Shown here: positions 1 to 12,200 of the stretch, piece after piece
Layout: each line of letters begins with the position of its first letter
Numbering within the stretch: position 1 is the stretch's first letter
Assembly: GCA_965153455.1 (NCBI GenBank)
Contig: OZ234500.1
Location: forward strand, 14,135,579-14,199,578
Direction: 5' to 3'
Source: Sphagnum compactum
Taxonomy: Eukaryota > Bryophyta > Sphagnopsida > Sphagnales
Length of the DNA: 64,000 nucleotides
Notes under the pieces: model-generated
Told to the model about the DNA's origin: nothing
The model's database searches: none
What the model saw: only the letters and a program-made list of their open reading frames with translations
Translations under genes and position numbers: made by a program

Positions 1-762
1 CATTTTCTAGTTGCATCAGACAAGTTGTAATGGACATAATTTTCTCATAGAATCTCATTTCTCATGGGCATAAAATGTTTTATGTCCCTTATTTTATCAT
101 GTTTGATTGAACCTCATAAATTCACAGCGCCTATTTTCCCTTTCACACACCACCACAACCCCACTTTCCACTACCTTTCCTATCCAAACCATGCACCACA
201 CACCACCCATTAGCTCCCCCTACCAACCCCTAGCCCTTTGTGTAAATGTGAAGCCCCAACCCAACACTTTCCCAATCCCCCTAAATAATGCACATGTAAA
301 ACCTTTTCCCCCTTCCACTTTATTAGCCTTTATAGTTGCCCATGATCAGACCCCCCAACCTACCCCCACCCTCCCAACACGCTTACAACATCCACCTATA
401 GCTTCTTGCCCCACTTGTGAGGATCAATTTACCTTTTGAAGGTTAATTCATCACCAACATTCCTATTAAGCATCCAATCCATCTAATCTAAACTTACATG
501 ACCATCCCAAGCCCAATACCCTCTTTTACTCCTAATTCGTTTACATTAGCTTGGGTTTAAGTTTTGGCATTAAATGTCCTTGAGTCCTTCCATCTTGGCT
601 TTCATCGTCCTTGATAATATAACTGCATCCTTACCACTTTACGATGTGATATACAAGTGGCATTTCATTTTCCACTTGATAAATTGGTGTGATAGATGCG
701 AACATAAAACACCATCTTCCAATGGATGGAATTCATCCATAATGTTCATCCATAATTCTTAG
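1..762. other. AT-rich intergenic sequence, no gene seen
   Basis: No coding signal was recognised. The open frame at 107-439 begins with TTG and is rich in Pro, Thr and His, which reflects C-rich, A-rich composition rather than a protein family. Nothing here resembles an exon with splice sites. Confidence 0.6.
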
Positions 763-1345
763 TTAAGTCCTAGTTAAGTTTGAATTAACTTTCAATTAAG
801 TCCCAGTTAAGTCTTAGTTAAGTTTTAGTTAACTCTCAATTAAGTCCCAGTTAAGTCCTAGTTAAGTTTTAGTTAACTCTCAATTAAGTCCCAGTTAAGT
901 CCTAGTTAAGTTTGAATTAACTTTCAATTAAGTCCCAGTTAAGTCCTAGTTAAGTTTTAGTTAACTCTCAATTAAGTCCCAGTTAAGTCTTAGTTAAGTT
1001 TTAATTAACTCTCAATTAAGTCCCAGTTAAGTCCTAGTTAAGTTTTATTTAACTTTCAATTAAGTCCCAGTTTACTTCTAGTTAAATCTTAGTTAATTTT
1101 AGTTAAATCCGAATTAACACCCAATTAATTCCTAGTTAAGTCTTAGTTAAATCCTAATTAAGTCCTAGTTAAGTCCCAATTAAATCCTAATTAATGCCCA
1201 ATTAAGTCCTAGTTAACTTTTAATTAAATCCTAATTAAATTTTAGTCAACTCTTAGTTAAGTCCTAGTTAACTTTTAATTGACTCATAGTTAAGTCCGAA
1301 TTAACTTTCAGTTAAATTTCAATTAACTCGTAATCAACTCTCAGT
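763..1345 (+). repeat. 11-bp minisatellite array
   Basis: The stretch is built from 11-bp units of the form AGTTAAGTCCT, AGTTAAGTTTT, AGTTAACTCTC and AATTAAGTCCC. In the left half these four variants alternate in a fixed order, giving a 44-bp higher-order unit. The right half is more degenerate. The array lies directly upstream of a TATA-like sequence and appears to belong to the U3 part of an LTR (see 763-1800). A related 11-bp array occurs at 53262-53470. Confidence 0.85.
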
Positions 1346-1800
1346 TAGGTAGGTTTTCAAAATGTTTCCTTACTTGATGCTCACATGGAAATCTCCATGG
1401 AAGTTTTCTTGAGTTAGGTCGCCAAAGGGCTATATATAGGAATACAACCCTTCATTTCCTTTAATCTATTCAACACCAATTTTAAGCATGATCTTGTTAT
1501 GTACTTTTCATGTTCATGTTGCATACGTTAGCATAATAAAGATCCATTTCCATGTTTGTTTTGCACATCTCGTGTTCTTATTTATAATTTTTGTGTTCTT
1601 GTTTTTAAATCACGTAATCTAGTCTTGTTCCTTGTTTGAAAATTAGATTTAGACCCTTCTTTTTAGCCTTTGTTCTTTTGTTTTTTCATGTCTTTGACAA
1701 TTAACACAAGACCCTTATGAAATGGTAGCTTGACATTTGCTCTTTTTATTATCCCAATGGTGTTTTGCTTTGCAGCTTTAAAGGGGGGCCATTGGGAAAT
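763..1800 (+). mobile_element. Probable LTR (U3/R-like) of a retrotransposon
   Basis: After the 11-bp array comes 'ccaaagggctatatatagg', then a 'tttaatctattcaacaccaa' segment and an AATAAA about 100 bp further on. The same order (11-bp array, CCAAGGGG-TATAAATAG, 'ttagtttattcaacatta', AATAAA) is seen at 53262-53700. Two copies of this promoter/polyadenylation layout point to LTRs of one family. The outer ends (TG...CA) and a target-site duplication were not found, so the limits are approximate. A G-rich run near 1781 could be a polypurine tract. Confidence 0.5.
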
Positions 1801-2189
1801 AAGGATTTAATTTTAACGTTTTTTAACAGGTGATTGGGAAAAACTACAAAAGGGATTATTTTTACAGTCCCAAGCTTTAACAACAAGTTCAAGTTCAATG
1901 CCTCCTACCCAACATGATCCTCCAACTTATAAACACCTTTTCTGCAATTTAGTCCTTGGACATGCAAGAGAATATTCTTGATCAACATGCACTTTAACAC
2001 CATTTTCTCCTACACCTACGTCCTCCAACACCATTTTAATTTTCATCATTTTACATTTTGAATCAAACGACATCTTCTTGTTTTTTTGGAAGACTACGAA
2101 CTAAACCAAGACCTTGAACTTTCATTTGATTCCTTCATGCTAGCATTCTAACACACGTCAAATTTATCTACAAGTGGTCCTTATGGGAT

Positions 2190-3800
2190 GGTTTTCAAAC
2201 ATTTTTGAAACTGTTTTCACTTCGAAGATTTTGCGAGTGGATTCCTACAATTGTTTCAAATTTGTTCTCATATTGCACAAGGTCACATTCCATGTCAAAT
2301 TGCACATATCCTTGAGGTAGCTCGCCTTTTAACCATCATTAAACTTTTAGGTGGAGCTCGTCCCATTGTCGTAAGGGAAATGTTATATCAATTCACAAGC
2401 CATGTTTTATGCTTTTAATTTCGTGACGTTTTTGCAACACATTTTTCCCCACACCAATTTAGAGTAACAACCACCAATGGATGTGAAATAATAATCCATG
2501 GCATTAGGTGCACCTTTGACCTTCACCCCAATTAGGTTGTTCTCCAGCTGGAAGTCATGAATGCCTTCAAGTTGGTGTCAAGAAGGGTCATATTTCAAGA
2601 ACTTCATGCAATAAGTAAGGACATCATACAATTCATCCCCTTTGTTCATGCAATTTATGCATTTGAGTCTCCCATGTTTTATCATCATTATAGTTATGAA
2701 AGTGATGTCATAGTCAACCCTTCTACCATGGGAACCTATCAAGGTGACTTTTTGGGAGGGGCACTATTCGCATTAACCCACTTTAGGGCTATACGTTCTA
2801 TAACCAATCATTTCCTTTCTTGTTTATTTCCATCCATTGCAAATGACACTCACATCATCAACCCTTTCCATTGTATCTTTTGCATATGGGCATTTTCAAA
2901 TTGAACTCCATGCGATAGGTCTTTTTATCCAACTTAAAAAATGTGTAACACGATCCCCCTTTGGTTTGTTGCCTGATTTCGACGAGTGCAATCATGGTAA
3001 CATGTACCATAACAAGTGTAACCAATGCTTGATGTTCCATGTTATTGAAAGTGTAATTTAATTTCAAGTTGAAATTATAGGATTTGTTTATATGATAACA
3101 TTCATAATATGTCATGGGAACTTATGAATAAATTTGAAATTAATCAAATGAATAAAAAATATGAAAAAACATTAATAAAGCATTGTAACCAGTGTTTTTA
3201 AGAAAAAATAAAAAGACATGTTTAATAACTTGAATTTTTATCTAAATGACACTTTTTGACAATTTTTTAATGCAAGCCTTATCAAAGTATGATTAAAAAA
3301 ATTATCATGATTTTTCTAAAAAAATTCTAAAACTTTTGTGGAATATTTCAAGAATAAAATAGTCCAAAAAACAATCACAAAGAGACAAGTGTGGCTCATG
3401 TTATTTCATATGCACCTCGACACCCCATCCCAGTTTAACACACCATCAGAAGGAATTAGAATCTTGGGGTTCCATTAGGCACCTCATTATTCAAATCATC
3501 CTTCATCCAAAACGCCTTATTAGAAGATGTTTGGCATGTTGACTTTCTCCCCAAACTAGGTGATGTCTAAGTAGCCTTTGAAATTTAACTTATTGCTACG
3601 GGCAATGGCCATCGTATTTATTATGTTACACATCACCCTCTCCCACCTTCATAGATTCCCTTGTTTCCTTTGACTTCTCCCTCCTTCAAGAGTTTGGACG
3701 CCTCTTGGTCCAAGGTCCTTGGATAGCCTTGAAGGACCTCTAACAAAAACTTTAAAACTTTGCTATTTCTTAAAGACTATAACAAAAACTTAAAAAATTC
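2190..3800 (+). mobile_element. Decayed reverse-transcriptase gene of a retroelement
   Basis: Read in shifting frames, this stretch has the features of a non-LTR-type reverse transcriptase: a segment around 2340-2440 (GGARPI-like), QLEVMNAFKLVSRR (2548-2590), then QGDFLGGALFALTHF (around 2740) and SIANDTHI (2830-2850), where the catalytic pair normally reads ADD. The homology resumes at 3422 after a 433-bp insertion, with a PSQFNTPSEGIRILG-like segment, and continues to about 3790 with stops and frameshifts. The longest open piece is 2557-2904. The loss of one catalytic Asp and the many stops mean it is inactive. Family assignment beyond a retroelement reverse transcriptase is uncertain. Confidence 0.7.
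2984..3416 (+). mobile_element. Non-autonomous inverted-repeat element, family A copy 1
   Basis: About 433 bp starting GAGTGCAATC and ending TATGCACC, flanked on both sides by TCGAC. The ends are imperfect inverted repeats: GTGCAATCATGGTAACATG on the left against GTGCATATGAAATAACATG from the right. Removing the element together with one TCGAC restores the reading frame of the surrounding reverse transcriptase (DFD joined to TPSQFN). Related copies lie at 8432-8851 and 30369-30798. It contains no coding capacity. Confidence 0.8.
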
Positions 3801-5359
3801 AAGACCTTGGCAAAATCACTCCCTTTGTGGTAGAAACTCTCTATTGTGCTTAATTTGTAAATAATAACTAGATTCTTGGTGATAAAAAAACTTTCTGGGC
3901 TTGATAGAAATGTTTTAAATTTTTATTTTAAAAAAATATTGACAAAACTTTAAGCTAAACTCCCATTCTTACAGTGATAATTACTTATTGTCGTTTGCAT
4001 ATTGGATCTATCAAGATATAACAACTCACACACAAAATCTGGTAGAAATGTGCATGCGTGAGATCTGGAATAACAATTCGTGCTCATCATGCAAGGATAT
4101 GATGGATTAACAATTCTTAAACCTTGCAGATTAACTTGTACTTTACATCAGTAGAGGATCAAATGGTCACTGTCAAATATATGTATTTAAACGCTTTAGC
4201 AGGTGCTAATGACCAAACATTATATGTACACATAGTTGTAGGCTTCTTTTTTCCCCTGACTGCTCTTTTGCCCATCACAATGTGTCTGAGTGCTGCCCAG
4301 ACACATCTTGGTGCTGCCCATACACACTTCGGGTCCTCTTATGCACATTTTGGGCTTGTAACAGACTCTATAGAGACCTAGGGTCCACTACAGGCTCAAA
4401 ATGTACATAACATGGGGTGCAAAGTGGGTCTGGCCATCACCCATCTTTTTTCAGAAAAGGATGGATCAGGCCAAGGGCAGATAAGGAAAAAAAAAGTAGG
4501 CAGTACTTTGGTACTGCCCGCAATAACAACTACTAGTGTAGCCTGTGACACTGGCCCTGGTGTGAACACATTGAGAGCTCAACTGATTTTTCTTTCCAAA
4601 CCCAATTTTTGCAATTTATTTGAATTTTCAGCGACAAAAAAATTCACTGAAAAAGAAATATCTTCCACACCTTAGCTCTGAAAATTGTGAAATAAAATCT
4701 ATTAATTTCTGAATCACCTAGGACTTTCCAATAACACCAAGAACACCCCCAAAATTTGAATACAATTTTTCAGTTTCAATTTTATTTAGTTTTCATTGAG
4801 AAAATGGTTCAATAATCAGTAGCTTCCACACTGTAGCTCCAAACATTGTCACACTAAGTCGGTGCACCCCTAACTCATCAAGAGCTTTCCAAAGATACCA
4901 AGAGTGCAGCATGCAGTGTCATGGTTTGGGAGATCTTAGTGTTACGAAAACAAAACAAAACAAACTCCCTTGCTTTCATAGATAGATGTGCACATATAAT
5001 ATTGGGGAGGTGGGGGGAGGGGCTAATCACTTTATAATTCACTTGTTAACCAATATCTTAAAGTCCATTTCTTTCCCCACCATGGTTCTTTTAATTTGAT
5101 GTTGTGATGTTGCAACATTGGCAATTAGTGTGCTTTATAGGAATTTTTGTTTGTAGCCAAAGTGGTGATCATCCATTGAAAGATGTAGAGAAAAAGTGGT
5201 GGTCATCTCTTGGAAGATTTAGCCAAATCTGGCTATAAACCAGCAATAAAGTACAAATCTTTAATCATTCTGCTATATGTTTGGTTACACAATGAAAACC
5301 AAATACACAAATCTGGTGATTTTTATTCTTTTCTTTTCCCCCACTTCTGGTGACCAAAA
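3801..5359. other. AT-rich intergenic sequence, no gene seen
   Basis: No recognisable protein or RNA. Open frames at 4124-4381 and 4412-4675 match no family known to me and have no splice or codon pattern that supports a gene. From about 5140 the sequence is weakly similar to the dispersed repeat described next. Confidence 0.5.
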
Positions 5360-5429
5360 ACCTCCAAATTTACTTTTTGTTCCAATTTTTAATATTTAAT
5401 TTCTCTTTGTGGCAAAATTCTATCAGTAA

Positions 5430-5655
5430 AGAAAACACTTGCTGGCAATCATCCACGAGAGGAATTAGCCAAATTTGGCTACAGTTCAGAGATGAAACTT
5501 GGTTTTTACAAAAAATACTACTTTATTTTAGCAACCTGCTGGGAACCTATTGTCTAAATACAACAAATTCAGACCCAAAAAAAAATCCTCGAAATCTAGT
5601 GCCTCTGGTGCATTCTTCCCACAAAAATGCTCTGTGTGAGTGACACTGGACTTTT
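5430..5655 (+). repeat. Dispersed repeat B, copy 1
   Basis: This segment matches the reverse complement of 22950-23210 over about 230 bp. Shared blocks include GGCAATCATCCAC, GAGGAATTAGCCAAATTT, CTGCTGG-AACCTATTGTC and CCCACAAAAAT. A shorter related piece (CTAGCCAAATTTGGCTACA) is at about 45450. No coding content is evident. Confidence 0.7.
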
Positions 5656-5699
5656 CATTTTGTTGTCACCAACTGATGAAATATTTGGCCAAACAAAAA

Positions 5700-7690
5700 A
5701 CATTGTCCCCTACCTCACATGGGAATGAAAGAGGTGATAAAACTTTTGAAGAAAAGCCCGACAACCATGTACATCTTATGCTAGACTAATTACAAACATA
5801 TATACAAAGAGATATACTGACAACTAGATTCATCTGTGAGCCACAGGATCTAGAGGTTGGGTGTCGGGTACTGAGGAAACCCAAGAAGAAGATATTAAGA
5901 ACAAAACTCTCTTCTTATATAGGTCACAGAGTCTTCTGGAGTACTGACTGCAGAGTACTCGACTACTGTATAGCAGCAATGATCTGTGAAGCACCCCCCT
6001 AAGGCAATCAATCCTCTTCTCTATCTCTCCATAAACATATAGCTCTCATGATCAGATAATACTATGAAATTCATTCGATCAAGGCAGAACAACAACAACA
6101 ACAGTCGGTGTTAAGGTAAGAAGAGTCTAGTCTGTAATAAGCCAGTGTTGCGTGTGAGGAACTTGAGGAACTTATTATATCTCTCTGCAAACAGATTTTC
6201 AAACATGTAAAAAAACAGTATCATGTTTTGCTACACATTTCAGAGATCTGCCTTCAGACACAAGTAGCCCCTGCCTCTCTTATCTTGTGATCTTGTGAAG
6301 TATGGGCAGATTTCTCTGTCAACATTAATCCAGTATACCTGTTTACTGACTTATTTATTTATTTATTTATTTATTTTAAAAAGTTGCTGTTGGAATTTGG
6401 AACCAGTGTTGGATGGGTATTAGATTTTGTCACCAAATACCCGCTGGGTGTCAAGGTGGGTATGTGGATTTGTAGCAGGTGGGCTGATTTTTTTTCAAAT
6501 ACCAGAGCCTGGTTGATAACCTCCAATTTCCAAAAAAGTACTATATGCCCCTACCCCTGCCCCTTCCCCTGCATTGGGTAGTTCAAAATTTCTGATGTTC
6601 ACACTCAGACTTGAACCAGAGCTAAAAAGGGTCAAGGGTATTAGCCAAAGACCCTGAAGCCTACCCTTTCTAATACCCAGCGGTTTTCATGTGGGGTTTA
6701 GCCTTTAGGGTAGAGTTTTTAGGATAGTGCCTTTGCCTTTAAGGGTTTTCAACAGGGTTTAGGGTTTATCTTTCTCAAGGAGTCCCACAATGTTGTAAGC
6801 TTCCAAAGTTGTTTTGTTGACAGCAATGGAAAAAGAACTTTGCAAACGGTTTGAGATTACATCGTATTGCTGGCCCCTTGTCTTTGATTATGAAATCTAC
6901 AATGGAAGCAAGCTTTCAATGTGACCTATTGCAAATGGGGTGAGCTATTGTTGTGTGCCACATCAATGTTGGAGATGTCTTTTAGTCAAGCAAGCTTTTA
7001 GGTATGTACAAATTGAAGAACCTAAGTTTTTTGGTTTCCATTGTTTTTCAAATTTCAATGGAGTCTGGAGTGCTTATATGCTCAAGAAATGATTGTGTTT
7101 TTGTTTTTTCCATATCTTGTGGTGTCATGTTTTGTAGAAAATTAAGAAAGTTTGTTTGTAGCTCTTCATTTTCTCGAAAATGACCTTTGATGTACTCACC
7201 TAAGCTCACCTATTTTTGAGGTTACCTCTCCCTCTCACTGTTTGAGCTCTCTAGCTTGCATGTAAAGTGACATTCTTTCCTCCTCTAGGGGTATGTTGTA
7301 CATTATCACCTTTCACCAAACTCAACTTTCACCCTTTGACAAAGACAATGTTTTCTTGCATGTGGTAATCTTTCACTTGGCAAGGCATTTGCTATTCTGT
7401 ATGATGTCACCTTTGTGGTTCGTGATTTGCACACAAAGGTTTTTTTATTGCGCTCTATGATGATCTTCACTCTCACCACCCTTTGAATTGTAATTTGCAA
7501 AAACATAGTTCGCATGGTAAAATTTTCAAGCCCCAAATTACAATAATAATGATTTTGTTTCATCCCAATAATTTGTAGCACATGTTTCCAATAGTAGGAA
7601 ATTGAGAACTTGCAACCTAGGCATAAAGCTAGATAGCGATTTGGTGACCTGATGATGATGGGGTTTATGTTTTTGAATTGTTCATGGCAA
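5700..7690. other. Intergenic sequence with an (ATTT)n tract, no gene seen
   Basis: Contains a simple (TTTA)n tract at about 6351-6376. No exon, RNA gene or transposon domain was recognised. The minus-strand open frame at 7306-7731 matches no family I know. Confidence 0.5.
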
Positions 7691-9235
7691 AGTTGATGAA
7701 GCAAGGCACTACTTGGAAGCCTTATGATCATAATTCACTTGTATGGGTTTTTTACAAGGTGAACAACATAGATCCCAATAAGAACCGCATCATGAGATGC
7801 ATCATTTGCTAGAGCAAAATGATTGGCCCTAAAACTTTCTTATGTGCATTAGATGCCAGGAGGCGTTGATTACCACAAGGCAAATGACATAATAACAATG
7901 AAAAAACACAGTAAGGTGGAGCATAAGACCTTGTATGCAAATATACAAAGGAGATAACTAGTCATTGCAAAGGTCCACTTGAACGGGCATTAACACCTAC
8001 GAGGGCACATGTTGCACCAAGTGCCCATTTCAAGGTTTTGTTCTTCCACAAATCCTTTCAAAAAGAACCATGAGACACAATTAAGTCCTTGGAGGACATA
8101 ATGTCGGTTGTCACCATTAACATATTCCTACAATTGAAAATTGTTAAATTGATTTGGTTACATTGACTTGCATACAAGTTGTGCCCAAGGGTTGTCTTTC
8201 CATCTTACAAAATCTTTGTGGAAGAAGTTCTACCTTCTTTGGTGTTGAAAACATTGGCAGACCATTTGCACCCTACCCTAAACAAATGTCTTTTGGCCTC
8301 TTACACCTTCAACTTTTGAGTGTTGAAAAGTGTGCATGATGTGTTTGCTATTGTGGTTAATTTTCTATCTAGTAATTAAGAGCCAAAGCATGTCACCATT
8401 GGGTTATGGTAAGTAACTAATAGTACATTTGGGTGCAATCACACAAACAAAAGCCACATCAAGTGTAACATTTGCTTATTTTTCATGTTTTAAAGTCGTA
8501 ATTAACTATGATGTTGAGATTATAAGATTTGTTTATAGTTTTGTATTTTTAATATGTCATTGGAACATGTGAATTAGTTTGAAATTAATATAATGAATAA
8601 AAAATTAACACAAACACTCATTAAGCATTGTAACGCTTGCTTTTAAGCAATAAAAAATTTAGTTAAAAGACTTGGAAAACTTTGAAAATGACATGTTTTT
8701 GGCAAATTTTTAACACAAACTTTAACAAAATGGTATTAAAGTTTTTTTAAAGATTTTTTAGATTACTTTTTACTGAATATTCTTGGAATAAAGTAGTCTT
8801 AAAACAATCACAAAAAGTGTTTAGGTGGTTCCAACTATCCCATTTGCGACCCATTTGGTGTAATTGTGGCCACCAAACTATGGCATGTGTTTGACAAGTT
8901 TTCCCTCACTCAAAACATTGTGGCTTATGTAAAAAATGAAAGGTCCAATTAGCAACTTAAGTTGTAGCTTTACATTGTGTGGTTTCATACAACAATTTGG
9001 GCATGTCGAAGCCATTTAACAAGTATTATTTTGGGCACACTTTATACAAAATTTGTGAATATGTTAATATTGATGAGTTCAAGTATGTGTCTATAAAGTC
9101 AACTTAGGTTGACATTTTTAAATGTGTTACTTGGCCCAAAAACATTGCAAGGGTAATGAGCTTCGGACAAAGCTTATGTGGATTTTGGATTAAGGTTCAT
9201 CAAATTGAACACACTTGTGAAAACAAGGTACAATA
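7690..9235 (+). mobile_element. hAT-type transposase relic 1
   Basis: Translating across frameshifts gives the order typical of a plant BED-finger hAT transposase: a finger-like DPNKNRIMRCIIC (about 7770-7810), then CPRVVFPS...FVEEVLP (about 8180-8230), DVFAIVVNF and EPKHVTIGL (8338-8420). After the family A insertion come KFSLTQNIVAYVK (about 8895-8935), YFGHTLYKICEYVN (about 9030-9070) and KCVTWPK (about 9120-9140). Stops and shifts are frequent. The family is named from remembered consensus patterns; a profile search against hAT transposases would settle it. Confidence 0.65.
8432..8851 (+). mobile_element. Non-autonomous inverted-repeat element, family A copy 2
   Basis: About 420 bp from GGTGCAATC to TTGCGACC, flanked on both sides by CATTTG. 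The interior aligns with 2984-3416, for example ATAAGATTTGTTTATA, AATATGTCAT, GAAATTAAT, AGCATTGTAAC and ACAATCACAAA. It interrupts the hAT relic, whose protein similarity stops at the left edge and resumes at the right edge. Confidence 0.75.
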
Positions 9236-12200
9236 TGTCTCGTTCCTTCCTTTTTTACCTTTTAATTGATTTTTCTTTTTTAAATTTGTTGTGCACATGT
9301 AACTATTATTTCTTTTATTTGTGAATGGTTTTTTTTTTTTTTAAATTTCAAGTTTGGAAGTTGGGTTTTGTTGTTCCAAGATGCATTTTCATTTCAAATA
9401 ACTATTGTGTTGCATTATAGTCGGCAAAATGTGGCATGTAAAGTTGGGTGCCTTTGTTAAGGATTTAAGGTACTTTTGAAGTTGTGATCAAAATCTTGTC
9501 ACCTATTGTGATCGGAAGTTACAACTTGGGAATTAGTTCCTTGTAGGTCGTTATTGTGATAGGTTGAAAGATTAGCCATGAATTGTCAAATTAGACTATT
9601 TCACAAACTTGGCAAATCTTTTTGATATGAGTTGGAGTAATTCATGGTGAATAAGTGGGAAGAGCTAGCAATCCTCCTACCTTTCATCTTGTTTTTGAAT
9701 TATTTTCATAAGAAGAAAAGATATAATATTTTAACTAAATGATGTTGAATCCCAAGTTTAAAACATGCACCTAATTAACATTCATTTAGGATGTTAGAGG
9801 GCATCAATTTTGGTCATTGAATACAATGAATAGTTGATACTTCCTTTGATGGTGGAGTGTTGCAAACTATTGATGCCTAATGCAAATAAAAACCTCAAGT
9901 GTAGGGCATTGTAATTGACTTTGATGATCTTTTTCACAACATGGAGACAAATTTCAACAATTTGAAACAAATTGTGTCAATAGAACTTGATGGATTTTGA
10001 TGTTATCCCATTGATGTAGATTATTGTTTTGAATTTGTTGCACATGAAGGAACATAAGTTTCCCACCGTTGACAAGATTGGTTCTTGGTGTTCTAGCAAG
10101 CCAAATTGAGAATTTTTTTTTCCCATAGCTAGTCTTTTCATCGCACTTTGTAATGTTGTCTATACATTGACCATTTAAACTAAACCACTTAGACTAGCTA
10201 AACTCCTTTCTTTGGCAATGTGATACAAATATTTTAAATGGGTTTATCGTGGTGTTTTTGTTTCTTGCAATGTGGAGGTGTTTGCAAGGTGGAAGCACAT
10301 TGAGGTGAAACAAAAAGCATGTCACAAAATCCATTTTAGTATATTTCAAAATTTCAATTGTAACTCATTCCAATTTATGTGTGCAAATGATGGAATGAGA
10401 CTCATATCAACAATGAGCTCAAGCACTAACAAAATGAAAAAGTCATGGAAAAATCTTTGAAATCAAATTCATAAAGGATTTTATAAACCTATACCACCAA
10501 AAACTTCCAAAATGCACCAAATGGACTCATCAAATGCATCACAAGATGCATCTATAGCCAAGAATTTGTGTGTATATAATGGATATATGAATACAAAATA
10601 AGAATGAATCAAATGTGTTTTTCTTGTGATTTCAACAATTGTTTCGCCTAAAGAAAATAATTCTTTATGGAAGTTTTTTTATATTATGATTTGGAGCTTT
10701 TTTTTATAAATCCATAAAAGAAAAATTATATTAAAGTTCCTCAAACTAATTTATTATGGATGTCCATTTCCCCTCAACATATTCAAAATGAGCCAAAACT
10801 CCTTTGTGTTATTTTTCATTACCGATTTTTATGATGTGTCATTTCCATTCCACCCTAGCATTGTGTTTTCACCTTACAACTTAATTCAATGACAACATGT
10901 AATTAAGGATGAACATTTGGCATTTGTGTTGCTATAGTCAAATATGGTGAATAAAATGTTATTGGTGGTATTCACACATGTTTTATCATATTGACAAGTT
11001 TGTTTGATGAAGTCCATATCAATCGTGCATGGGTGATAAAGTTAAGTTTTTGGCTTTTGATCTTGGTTGTGTGCTAGAGAGAGGTTTTTGATTTTTGATT
11101 AAAGATGGGTGGGTGCAAAGGAACATGTTTTTGGTTTTTGATAAAAGTTAAATGGGTGCTTGAAATAGGGTTTTCATTTTTTATTAAAGGTGGGTGGGTG
11201 GGATGTGCTAAAGAAAAGGGGTGGACATGACTTAAAACTATATTTATGTATCTTTGGAAAATCACAAGGGGAGCACAATAATTTGAATTGTTTTTTTGAA
11301 TTTTTTTCCCTCTTCCCCCACCTAGTCTCATTTACCTGCTTTTGAATCCCCCCCCCCCCCCCCCACCTACACTAATCCCACACACCTACCTTTTTTTTAA
11401 AAATTATTTTTTCCCCCACTTAGTTTCATCTATGTACGTACATGCCCACCCATCTACTTACCTACCTACCCACCCATATACCAATGATTTCAATTGAGGG
11501 CATTCTATTTACCAAGTAATTATTTCTCCTCACCCTTCCACCTTCCACTTACTAATGATTGAATTAAGTAGGTACCTACCAAACCCCACCTACCTAGTTG
11601 CACCAACCTTCCTAGTTGTCTTTCCAACCAACCTTGCAACTATTGAATACAATGATGAAAGAAACAAAATGAAGATATTAAACAAAACTTGGAATTGTTT
11701 ATTCAAGCAATATTTAAAGTCATGACTAATTTTTTTGTCAATATTCATATGAGGGTATTGCATAAACCTAAAAAATCCAAAGTGTATGCAACACATTCAG
11801 GTGGGTATTTCATGTATTCCTTGGATTGGAACATTGTGTTTAAATTGCTTTGAAGGTATTACACAATTTTTTTTTTAAAATCCAAAGCGTATGTAGTACC
11901 CTCACCTTGGTATTTTATTTATGCTTTGGGTTGGGAGGGGATTTTTTAATTGTCATGATGGAATTATGTAAACCATGAAAACATATAATGAGTATGTATT
12001 ATCTCTATGTGAATATTGATTTGGGGGTTAGGATGTAAGATAGTGATTGCATGCAATGATAGTTTTGAACAAATGTAGGCTTCAATGGTTCAAGATTTTA
12101 TACTAGTACTTGGAATGTGCAATTGTAGCTAACAATGCATATAACTTCAGTAAACAACTATAGTTCAAGATAAGTAAAAAGACTTCAACAAAGTTTTGGA

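Noticed and set aside
107-439. 110-codon plus-strand frame
   Set aside because: Starts with TTG and has Pro/Thr/His bias from base composition; no domain, no splice context.
763-1345. CRISPR-like array
   Set aside because: Units are 11 bp and adjacent with no spacers; this is a plant nuclear sequence with a minisatellite.
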